DNA from: Trichopria drosophilae
Taxonomy: Eukaryota > Arthropoda > Insecta > Hymenoptera > Diapriidae
Length of the DNA stretch: 64,000 bases
Direction: 5' to 3'
Assembly: GCA_030407085.1 (NCBI GenBank)
Contig: CM059587.1
Location: forward strand, 103,163,001-103,227,000
A model generated the notes under the pieces. That model ran no database searches. It was not told the origin of the DNA and was given only the letters and a program-made list of their open reading frames with translations. This document shows positions 37,604 to 47,249 of this stretch, in pieces. A program made the translations under genes and the position numbers. The stretch's first letter is position 1; every line of letters starts with the position of its first letter.

Positions 37604-40278
37604 ATGAATTCTTCTGGCAATTATAATACAGTGAATTCTGCGATAGTTAGAGAGATGTCACAAGGCAATGTGAAATTAACCAGGAATAGAGGTCCCTACG
37701 TATGAAATTGACAATGTTTCAAAAATATTTAAACAACATATCTAGTAAATATAGTGATGCACGGGTGCCCCTAAATGGAGAACTAATTAATGAATTAAAG
37801 GAACATTTAAGTCGCCTCTGCGAAGTTTACGATAAATTCGAAGATATTCAAATCGTGATCGAAGAAACGACAGTTGACGATAATGAATTTAAAAACGCCA
37901 CCGAATATCGTGAAGAATTTGAAAATTGAACAGTTTGAACAACAGTCAAACGGACAAATTAATTCAAATAATGTTAGATTGCCAACTATTGAACCTCCAA
38001 AATTCACTGGTGAAATCGCTGAATGGTTGGGATTCCGGAATACGTTTGAATTGCTCATTCATAATAATATGTCAATAACATCTATCCAGAAGTTTCGTTA
38101 TCTTCGTGCCTCGGTTTCAGGTAGCGCGGGACAGATAATTAAACTTTTGGAATTTTCTTCAATAAATTATGAAATATCTTGGAAAGCATTATCTGAGCGT
38201 TATAATAGTGAAAAGTTATTAACACACAATCATGTAAAATCGGTTTTTGAAATGCGAAATATGAAATATCAATATTGATATTGATATATCTATCTACTTT
38301 GAACGAAAATGCGTGCTTGGCTAGATATCAATGTGAAATAGACGTAATTAGTAAAGTTAGCGAATACTCGTTTCGGTTAACATGTTTAGTAGTACGTGAT
38401 ATTACGGGACTGATGCCAAGTCATCATTTAAACCATGAGAGATTATCAATTCCACAAGGGATAAAGTTAGCTGACCCGTCCTTTCACCTCCCAGGATGCA
38501 TTGATCTTCTCATAGGCGGCGATTGGTTTTTGAGTCTTCTCTGTATTGGCCTGCCAATTCACTTTAGATCATAGTGGGCTTAAAGCTCAGAAAACAAGGT
38601 TAGGTTGGGTTATAGGCGGACCTCTTGAAATTCCCGAGGTACATAAGGTGCATTGCAATTTAATTGTTTAGTCTAGAATTGAAAATGCTCTTAAAAAATT
38701 CTGGGAATTAGAGGAGATTCCACAAGGCAGATTTTTCACAAATGAAGAAAAGGAAGTTGAAAATCTTTTTCAAAAGACCCATCGCAGAGATGTTGGTGGT
38801 AGATTTATTGTACAAATACTATTTAAGGATTGTCCTAGCAAACTCGGTGAATCTAGAAAGGCCGCCGAGCGACGATTATTAAATTTAAAGAGGAAGTTTA
38901 CTAAAAGCCCCAATCTCAAACATGAGTATGTATCGTTTTTGGAGGAATATGAACGGTTGGGTCATATGTCACAAATGGATTGCGAGAATAATTTGTAAGG
39001 TGTTGTAAAGGAAGACAGTACAAAGACTCGAGTTCGTATTGTTTTCGGTGGTTCTGCGGTGACAAGTACTGGGATATCATTAAATCAGTTGCAAATGACA
39101 GGTGCAACGTTGCAACAAGATTTATTCGATATTTTGACCAGATTTCGACAACACAAAATCATTATAGCTGCAGACATCGAAAAAATGTATCGCCAAGTAC
39201 TAATAGAACAAAATCAGCGCATATTCCAACGCATTCTATGGCGACCAACGCCAGATGAACGGATTAAATCATTTGGTTTAAATACAGTGATATGCAGTAA
39301 ATAGTGACATATGGCACAGCCAGTGTATCATTCTTAGCAATTCGCACACTATTTTAGTTGGCTGACGAATGCAAAGCAGAATTACCGCATATATCAAAAA
39401 TCATTCGCGAAGATTTTTATGTGGATGATCTATTATTATTAGTATAGTTGTGAATTACACGGTTTTGCAGATGCATCTAAACGTGCGTACGGTGCATGCG
39501 TATATTTTAGATGTATAGAAGCAAATGGTCGCGTTCATGTAGCCTTATTTTGTTCTAAATCTAAGGTCTCACCTCTAAAAGAACAAACGATTCCACGACT
39601 GGAATTATGTGCGGCGCTATTACTCGCTAATTTAATTGATCGTGAAAACGAGTCAATTTGCCATGATATAAGCGAGACTGTTTACTGGTCTGATTCAACC
39701 ATCGTGTTAGATTGGGTAAAATTGCAACCTGCGAGCTTGCCGGTATTCGTGGCGAATAGGGTTGTTCAAATTCAAAGGCTTGCATCATCAGAATTATGGC
39801 GACACGTCCCAACAAAAGAGAATGTCTCAGTCGAGGTGTATCTCCTAAGGATATTGCCGAAATAGATCTTTGGTGGCATGGTCCCCCTTTTCTTTTATAG
39901 GAGAAGGGAGACTGGCCGAAATTACCATCTTACGAGACAAATCAAATATCTACTCCTCCGGTGTCATTTAATTTCCATGCGCGAATATTTGCAGTGTCGT
40001 TAGATGTTGTTCAAAATTTAATTCAAAGATTTTCTAATTTAAACAAAATAATAAGAATTCTAGGGTACATCAAACGTTTGATTAACAGACTTAAACGTGC
40101 TTCAGAGAAATATATTGATCCAATCTGTCACGATGAAATAAAATGTGGATTAGCAGACCCCATAAAAAAACGACCAAGATCGCGATTTTTATTCAACAAT
40201 ATCTGCAATTAATACTAATCAATCATTAATCAAGGACAAATTAAAATGGCTAAATCCATTGATTGACAATGTTGGTCT
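37604..40278 (+). mobile_element. Decayed BEL/Pao retrotransposon, 5' portion (R2, linked to its 3' part)
   Basis: Copy of 3837-6511. This is the only copy still connected to its own integrase, because the array ends here: the same element resumes at 42307 after the foldback insertion. The gag DUF1759 region is at 37874-38278, the protease remnant at 38275-38574 and the RT core with A-D-I-E-K-M-Y-R near 39170-39190. RNase H follows. Frameshifts and internal deletions are as in the other copies. Confidence 0.9.
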
Positions 40279-42306
40279 GGTACCAGTACACTTAATCGTA
40301 GCCTATTTCATCGTCCCCCACTTCATAGTCTTCCGTTTCATCGTCTGGACACTTCATCGTCTACGACACTTCATCGTCTGGACACTTCATCGTCTGGGAC
40401 ATTTCATCGTCCGGGACACTTCATCGTCCGGGACATTTCAGCGCGCTCCATACTTTCTTGTGTTATGAGCTTTTCAACGTGCACCAGGTGTTCAGGCTCG
40501 CCGATTACGGGGTCTAGGTGGTGCGCTCCGTAGCTTTTTATGATATTAGCTATTCTACTTGCACTGGGTATTTAGGGTCGACGATTACGTGGTCTAGATA
40601 GTGCGCTCCGTAGCTTTTTATGTTATTAGCTCAAATACGTGCACCAGGTGTTCGGGGTCAAAGAATTACGGGGTCGAGGTGGTGCACTTCGTAGCTTTTT
40701 ATGTTATTAGCTATTCTACGTGCACTGGGTGTTTACGGTCGCCGATTACGGGGTCTAGGTAGTGCGCTCCGTAGCTTTTTATGTTATTAGCGCTAATACG
40801 TGCACCAGGGAATCGCAGGTATATGTGGACTCGTAGAGCTTGAATCCACCGTTGTCCCTATGTCATGGGGAAACTCTGCCCCCTAGACCCCATTCTTGTA
40901 CTAATTGAAGCTAACTAACCCCCTCAGGGTGTTGTAAGGTTTGCGACGCCACGTGCGACTCGGGGAGCTTGTAGTGCAATAAGTAGGGGAAAGTCGACGA
41001 AACCCAACCGGGTTGTACCTACTACCCCCTGCTCTATATCTCCCATCACGGTCGGCATTGGACCACCCTCCTCTACATATTGCCCTCCATTGGAAAAAAA
41101 AATTGTGCATACAATTAATTAACCATTTCATGGTATATCCGGAGGGATGCATTTTTCACGTGGGTTTACTCACATCTATTGGTTGGAGGTTAGGTTACTA
41201 TAAAAAGGGGGGTCTGGGGGGCGGAGCCCCCCATGACATAGGGACAACGGTGGATCCGTTCCCTATGGGGAAATTTTTTCCAGGGGAAATGTTTTCCGGG
41301 AAATTATATAGAATAGCTAATAACATAAAAAGCTACAGAGCGCGCCACCTAGACCCCGTATTCGGTGATCCTGAACACCTGGTGCACGTATTTGAGCTAA
41401 TAACATAAAAAGCTACGGAGCGCACTACCTAGATCCCGTAATCGGTGATTCTGAACACCAGGTTTTTAGGGTCGTCGATTACGGGGTCTAGGTTTCGCGT
41501 TCCGTAGATTTTCATTTTTATAACTAAAAAACGTGCCCCCGGTGTTTGGGGTTGTCGATCATGTAGTCCAGGTATCCACTTCGTGTTAACCAACGATGAC
41601 CTTGAGGTCAAAGTTGAAGGTCATTTCAAGGTCAAATCAATTTTTCTGATAAACAACGGTAACCTTGTCCTTGACCTTGGGCCAAATTTGAAAAAATTTG
41701 AAGGTCATTTCAAGGTCAAATCAAAATATGTTCAAATTTGAAGAAAAATACGCAAAATTTATTTTGTCCTTGAAATGACCTTCAACTTTGACCTCAAGGT
41801 CATCGTTGGTTAACTCGAAGTCAATATCTAGACCACTTGATCGTCGACCCTGAACACCTGGTTCTCGTATTTGAGCTAGTAACATAAAAAGCTACGTAGC
41901 GCACTACTTAGATCCCGTAATCGGCGATTCTGAACACCTGATGCACGTATTTGAGCTAATAACATAAAAAGCTATGGAGCGCACTACCTCGACCCCGTAA
42001 TCGGCGACCCTAAACACCCAGTGCACATAGAATAGCTAATATCATAAAAAGCTACGGAGCGCACCACCTAGACCCCGCAATCGGCGGGCCTGAACACCTG
42101 GTGCGCGTAGAAAAGCTCATAACACAAGAAAGTATGGAGCGCGCTGAAATGTCCCGGACGATGAAGTGTCCCGGAAGATGAAATGTCCCAGACGATGAAG
42201 TGTCCAGACGATGAAGTGTCGTAGACGATGAAGTGTCCAGACGATGAAACGGAAGACTATGAAGTGGGGGACGATGAAATAGGCTACGATGAAGTGTCCA
42301 TAAATC
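40279..42306. mobile_element. Complete foldback transposon FB-A with 8-bp target duplication
   Basis: GTTGGTCT occurs at 40271-40278 and 42307-42314. Between them is a 2,028-bp palindromic element. The outer arms (about 40289-40490 and 42100-42300) are near-perfect reverse complements and carry ~18-bp repeats (cttcatcgtctggaca type). The next part of each arm consists of ~80-bp units (gcaccaggtg..., ending in agctttttatgttattag) starting at 40481, 40561, 40641, 40722 and 40802. These alternate between a caccagg and a cactggg type. An inner inverted repeat (gtccctatgtcat near 40853, atgacatagggac near 41231) encloses the central loop. The right half contains an additional palindrome. Arm structure and an 8-bp duplication fit foldback elements of the Mutator-like group. 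No transposase is present; the frame at 41013-41408 is loop sequence. Confidence 0.88.
41577..41821. repeat. Nested palindrome with TCAAGGTCA motifs in FB-A right arm
   Basis: Arms of about 48 bp (41584-41631 and 41767-41814) are exact reverse complements starting with gttaaccaacgatgacc. The match continues imperfectly outward through the 80-bp units on each side. The palindrome contains several tcaaggtca nonamers on both strands, the consensus for FTZ-F1/ERR-type nuclear receptors. Confidence 0.8.
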
Positions 42307-43137
42307 GTTGGTCTATTAAGAGTGGGTGGTCATTAGCAAATAGTTCATTTTCAATGGACAAAAAATTCCCTATTATTTTATGCGATAAGAGTAGATTATC
42401 CAAGCTTATAATGCGCGAAGATCACGTAAGATTACTGCATGCTGGACCTAATCCGATTCTTACGCATACTCCAGAGCGATTTTGGATCCTAGGCGGTCGT
42501 AATCTAGCACGACGAATTGTACATGATTGTATTATTTGCTTTGAAGCTTCTCCAAGAGATGCGAAACATATTATGGGTCATCTTCCACAGGACCGTGTTT
42601 CTTCTGCTCCTCCATTCCATTTAGTAGGTGTTGATTTCGCGGGTCCTTTTTTATTGAAAGATCGAAAGGGTAGAGGCTCAAATATTATAAAATATTATAT
42701 TTGTCTTGTTGTCTGTTGTTCAACGAAAGCTGTGAATTTAGAAGCAGTGTCAGATCTGACAAGTGAAGCTTTTATTGCTTGTCTCCGTAGATTTACAAGT
42801 AGAAGGGGAAAACCATCAGCTATTAGATCTGACAATGGTTCTAATTTAGTCGGGGCAAACCGCGAGTTGATAGAATTGGGTAAATTTTTATTACAAGATA
42901 ATAAGAATTTAGATGAGTCCTGCCAAGAATTGAGAATCAAATGGAAATTTAATCCAGCCTACTCACCTCACTTTGGTGGATTGTGGGAGGCTGGAGAAAA
43001 GTCCACAAAATTCCATATAAAACTTGTAGCAACAAACGCGAATCTCACTCCTGAGGAGTGTCACACATTTTTGATACAGGTGGAAGCGATATTAAACTCT
43101 CGACCTCTTACTCCTATTTCAAACGAGCCTAACGATA
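42307..43137 (+). mobile_element. BEL/Pao integrase region (H2C2 and DDE core), part 2 of the same element
   Basis: The plus frame to 43152 is open from within the foldback arm, but retroelement similarity begins only after the target duplication. The zinc-binding H2C2 is visible (H-V-R-L-L-H-A-G-P, then C-I-I-C-F). The catalytic core follows with G-V-D-F-A-G-P, R-S-D-N-G-S-N and the glutamate in F-G-G-L-W-E-A-G. The frame is interrupted at 43138 by a DNA element. Integrase joins retroelement cDNA to host DNA; here it is split from the RT part and not functional as one gene. The first ~25 codons of the open frame are foldback-arm repeats, not protein of the family. Confidence 0.92.
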
Positions 43138-43187
43138 CCCAAGCAGCAAAATAAGGAATTCTGACCCCAGCCATAGTCGAAATGCCC

Positions 43188-43378
43188 TATTTAGTGATAA
43201 ATAGCCAAATTACAACCTAAATTATGTCTTCTAAGTCAAAATGTACTTGAGGTCTATTTCATAGGTTAAAGTAACCAAATATCGACTTGAAAAATGTCCT
43301 GATAGTAAGAAAGTATTTGAGGTATATTCTGCAAGTAAAATGAACCAAATTTCAACTTTAAAATCGTCCTGAAAGTTT
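43188..43378. repeat. Tandem repeat of ~70 bp, 2-3 copies
   Basis: Successive blocks share gaaccaaatttcaact/taaccaaatatcgact, then aatgtcctgatag-like and ttgaggtctatt-like words, at a spacing of roughly 65-75 bp. Confidence 0.5.
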
Positions 43379-43849
43379 TTAACAAATAGGTTATATTTTA
43401 GTACATATTTTCCCAAACATGGACATGTGTTCTGCCTTAAAAGTCCAATGGTTTTGAAAAGAAAAGTTAGGAAAGTGAATATGCCTTTGCTAGATTCCCT
43501 ATTCTGAACTTGAAAGTATGAAGGCTTTGTTGCGACCCAACATGCACTTTCAGGGCGATGCAAACTGTCTACGGCAGTAAATTTACCAATACGACAAGCA
43601 CTCACTAGCAGTAGTGAATTCCAAACAATTTGTTGGTCGATGAATTACAGAAATAAAATTTGTGAAGGTGTATTATTTTTTGACAACTTAACCTCAAATT
43701 TCATGATTTGAGGTTAATCTGTCAAATGATAACCCAATTTCCGATTTTCGTACCTATTTATTATGATATAAGTCCCAACAAGTACATTATTACTATTCTT
43801 ACAGTTTTTTACGATGATCTGTCAATGTCCTGTAAGAGCACTATTGATG

Positions 43850-44970
43850 AAATTATTACTGCGTCTTTTGAGATCCGACTTATGGAATTTGTCAGAGTGT
43901 AATCACAGTAAACCTGTGGTGATTTTATGCTTTCGTATATTAAAACAAATCAATACGATCATCAAAAAACATTTTAGGTCCTATAAAATAGTCGATGTTG
44001 AGTGAGAGCATTAATGATGAAAGAATTACAGCAAGTTTTGAAACTTGACAGACAGAAATAGTCAGAGTGTAATTACAGAATGTAGGAACGATTCTAAGAT
44101 GTCAATTCGTACATAAATAGCAATATTTATCAGTAGTCATATATTGTAACGTAGTACACAACATTTTCTTTTACTTTTCTATGAAGATGCTCCTATTTTC
44201 AACTTCGTAATTGAAAAAGCGAAGTAACCATTTCACTAGGATTGTTCTCAAACAACCTCAACCATTTCACAGAAGATAGATGGGTTTTTGATGATGGTAT
44301 TGACTTGTTTTAATATACAGAAGCACAAAATCACTACAGATTTACTGTAACTCCGCTCTGATAACTTTTATAAACCTAATTTCAAAAGACGCAGTAATCT
44401 TTTCATCTGTAATGCTCTCACATAATATCAACAATTTCACTGGACGGAAATTGTACCTTGATGATTGTATTCATTTATCCCAAAAAATAAAATCACAAAA
44501 CCACCACTGATCAGCCACTGTTCTATTTTGGCAACTTTTATATATCAAATTTGAAAAGACGCTGTACTTCTTTCACATCAAGCACATTTTTTCAAACTTG
44601 ACGTACATAACGTGCTGGAGTAATACTTTAGTAAATTTGTGACGATTGCAATATTATTCTTTTATAAGAATTCAATAGTATGAGAAAACAGCCCTTTCGG
44701 TTGTGTGAAATCGTCAATGTCGTGTGTCAACACTCCGGATAAAAATATTACTGCATCTTTTAAAATCTGACGTATAAAAGTTGTCAGAGTGTAATCACAC
44801 TAAATCTGTGGTAATTTAAGGCTTTGGTATATTAAATGAAATCAATATGATCATCAAAAAACAATTTAGATCCTGTAAAATAGTTGATGTTGAGTGAAAG
44901 CACTAATGATGAAAAGATCATTGGGTGTGTTGAAACGTGTCGGATAGAAGTTGTCAGAGTGTAATGCATC
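43850..44970. repeat. ~170-bp repeats arranged as an inverted cluster
   Basis: Plus-oriented copies start near 43854 and 44745 (ttactgcgtcttttgagatc; tattactgcatcttttaaaa), each followed by gtcagagtgtaat and by atcatcaaaaaaca. Between them (about 44220-44590) two copies lie in reverse orientation (gacgcagtaatcttttcatc; gacgctgtacttctttcaca). Confidence 0.65.
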
Positions 44971-45943
44971 GCCAAAGCACAACACACTGCACATCAATTG
45001 GCACTACACTCAGCAAACACATTTGACATTTAACAAATGTTATTTTTCCAATAACTTTTGAATGCTTAAATGTGTTTGCTGGATGATACACCTTTGACAG
45101 ATTAACCTCTTTCAGTTTAAAATATATATATGATTTAAGGTTAACCTGTCAAAAACAATACTTACAAGAACACAAAGCCCGGTACGGAAATACAATTCGT
45201 ATTTTCGTAATCGCGTTGTAAATAGCCGGATAAATAGCTTACGCGCGCGTAGCTATTTTGCGATTAAGTTTGAGCTGTCAAAGCTAGTCAAAGTGTCGAG
45301 AGTCGTATCGACCAGTTTCGAACTCCCATCAAGGGGTGGCGCATAAGTACTGTATGGAACACGTTCATTGCACGTTCTGACATACATACTGAAACTTTCT
45401 CACAAGCTCTAAGAGCATAAGTAGGTCCGTATATAAGAAAGCAAGTTTCATCGTATCACGAATATTAGTATGTTATGCGTGCGTGCGTGCGAACACTGAT
45501 CTGTGTATATCATATGGCGTCGAATAATTATAGGCATGTATAGGTAGGTAGGTGTGTATCTTAGATCATATAAGCGAGTGTGTGTGATTTCATGAAAATA
45601 CTTATTTCTGGGTACCATGAAGTATAGGTTAGGTACGAACCCGTAAATTGCGTTGAAAATCCGCTCAGAAGTTTCTTTTTTAACCAAGGCATCCACTAAG
45701 TCGAAAAGTCTAAATTAGGTCAAAATTACAAAATTATTACTAATATTCGACTTCTTATAGGTCCGTTCTCCCAAATTGGTCTATGCCTTATTAGTCCAAA
45801 TGCCTTCCATTGCCTAATATTTACCTCAAATTTACCGTCTTTTTATTCTCCACTTACCTGAAATAGAAGTCGATTCGACGTTAATCAGGTCAGGGCCGTT
45901 AGGCATTTGGACCTATTCGGAAGCCGAATTGACGGTGCTTGGG

Positions 45944-46430
45944 TATGACTCCCCTAACTCCTGCTCATTTTTTAATCGGTCGACCTTTTACAACTGTGGT
46001 TGATCCAAATTTGACAAATATTCAAGAATCACGATTGTCCAGATGGCAGAGAGTTCAACAGGTCTAACAGCATTTCTGGGCAAGGTGGAGCAAGGAATAC
46101 TTATCAGAGTTCGTACCAAGTGGTAGACATTTTATCCAGAAATACATCCTGGAACATTGGTGTTGTTAAAGGAGGATAATCAACCACCATGCAAATGCAG
46201 ATTAGGTCGAGTCGAATGATCGCACCCTGGCAAAGATGGTACTTCAAGAGTAGCCATTTTGCCCGCTTTCACGTGAAGAAGAGGAAAATTGATGTTAGAT
46301 ATATTATAAATTTTCGAATTTTGTGAATTTAAAATCATTAGTTGTTTGTATTATAATTATTATTGTTCCATTGTCATTTGTATTTTTTTTTTTTTGGACT
46401 ACCGTCCAACTTATTGAATGTGATCATTCA
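45944..46430 (+). mobile_element. BEL/Pao integrase C-terminal (DUF5641-like) region, part 3
   Basis: After the TA duplication the plus strand encodes the family's C-terminal domain, with H-F-L-I-G-R-P-L-T near 45967, then R-L-S-R-W-Q-R-V-Q and W-S-K-E-Y-L. It is followed by a frameshifted G-R-V-type stretch up to about 46280. An AT-rich tract and a T15 run precede the polypurine-like gttggggggca next to the LTR. Confidence 0.85.
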
Positions 46431-46443
46431 ATGTTGGGGGGCA

Positions 46444-46604
46444 TGTCTGTGTATATAGCGATCATGTATTGCACATATATATTGTAAAACGTTCGCAGAG
46501 CGCAGGCGCGACTTTCTTGTGAATTTAGATACCATTTAAATATAATGTACAACTTACCTTTGGACAAAACCACTCCCGTTCAATATATTTAAGGAAATCC
46601 AGCA
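46444..46604 (+). repeat. Probable 3' LTR of the BEL/Pao element
   Basis: The sequence begins TGTCTGTGTATATAG directly after a G-run (ggggggca), as expected after a polypurine tract. It continues for ~160 bp through gcagagcgcaggcgcgact and ggacaaaaccactcccgtt to an end near ccagca. No second LTR is in the window, so the right boundary is an estimate. Confidence 0.55.
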
Positions 46605-47249
46605 AATCCCTACTGCAAAGGGAACCTTCCATGTACAGTCCGCATCTCATCGAAACAACAATTAACCAGCTTCAACAACATCATCTTTAACAGAGAAATT
46701 GCCTTCAAATCGACCAAAAACAATAATAGCCAAGCTATCAAATCCTGGTTCGCGTACTGACTATATCCAAAAAAAATTAAGTCACCCTAGACTACAGACA
46801 AGTTTACTGATCTGCACGGAGATTTTAGATCTACTTAATCGAGCCAGGAATATAATAAAAAGAAACCCGAATAAGGCGGTTTATATTTATAAAGGAGTTA
46901 TTCAGTGTAGATTATCAAAAGGCGCAACTCCGTGCAAAATTCTATCTGACAAATATTTAACCGAGCTGAGTTCATGATGCCATATTTCTTCATCTAGCCT
47001 CAATTGTATAACGTCGCGATTGCATATAATATCGTACACTAACCTATCTCAGTCTGCTTATGTGAATAGTAGTAATATGCATAAAGCCTCTATTTTACCA
47101 AATAAATCTAAACCACGTCAATTTCAGTTGAGCCCTCCCAATATAACAATAATTCTGATATTAAAGAAATAAAAAATTGTAGTAAATTATTGTATTTGTT
47201 TTTATATTATTGTTTTGATATTTTAGTAAAGTATCATAAAACAAAAACA
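46605..47249 (+). other. Short unassigned ORF and AT-rich spacer
   Basis: A 92-codon plus frame at 46699-46977 begins with a basic stretch (R-P-K-T-I-I-A-K-L) and ends L-S-K-G-A-T-P-C-K-I-L. This loosely recalls the FP25K-like C-terminal region found in ORF1 proteins of some insect retrotransposons. The likeness is weak and I do not assign it. Nothing else is seen to 47249. Confidence 0.3.

Larger units (their letters stand above)
23578..40490. repeat. Tandem array unit R2 (complete, last unit)
   Basis: This is the third copy in the window. It is collinear with R1 up to caccaggtg at 40482-40490. Beyond that it does not return to the unit start (taaaacatt) but continues into the rest of a foldback transposon, so this is the ancestral right edge of the array. 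Private changes include a 16-bp deletion near 36667 and an 8-bp deletion near 34748. Confidence 0.93.
43138..45943. mobile_element. 2.8-kb TA-flanked element with internal inverted and direct repeats
   Basis: TA occurs at 43136-43137 and 45944-45945, directly outside the inverted termini CCCAAGCA and TGCTTGGG. Reading the BEL frame from 43135 into 45946 with one TA removed gives continuity of the expected integrase/DUF5641 boundary, so the ends are well fixed. Inside are ~70-bp tandem repeats (43188-43378), ~170-bp repeats in both orientations (about 43850-44970) and three hairpins: 43679-43727, 45011-45084 and 45098-45157. I see no transposase; the minus frame at 45448-45696 and others have no domain. 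The superfamily is not clear. Confidence 0.8.

Noticed and set aside
40310..40440. CRISPR-like array of short repeats
   Set aside because: The ~18-bp repeats are contiguous, without unique spacers, and form the outer arm of a foldback transposon in eukaryotic DNA.
1..40490. The whole tandem array as an assembly artefact
   Set aside because: Each unit has private substitutions and indels, including ordered deletions, and an independent outgroup supports their polarity. Long-read confirmation would still be decisive.
41013..41408. A 131-residue ORF within the foldback element as a transposase or passenger gene
   Set aside because: It spans the loop and part of an inverted arm, has no transposase motif, and has an opposing minus frame at 40901-41152.
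42228..42300. N-terminal ~25 residues of the 308-codon frame as part of the integrase protein
   Set aside because: They are the repeats of the foldback right arm read in frame. Retroelement similarity starts after the 8-bp target duplication.
46699..46977. A retrotransposon ORF1/FP25K-like domain
   Set aside because: The likeness is limited to a few residues, and no RT of a matching element lies next to it, so it is listed only as an unassigned ORF.
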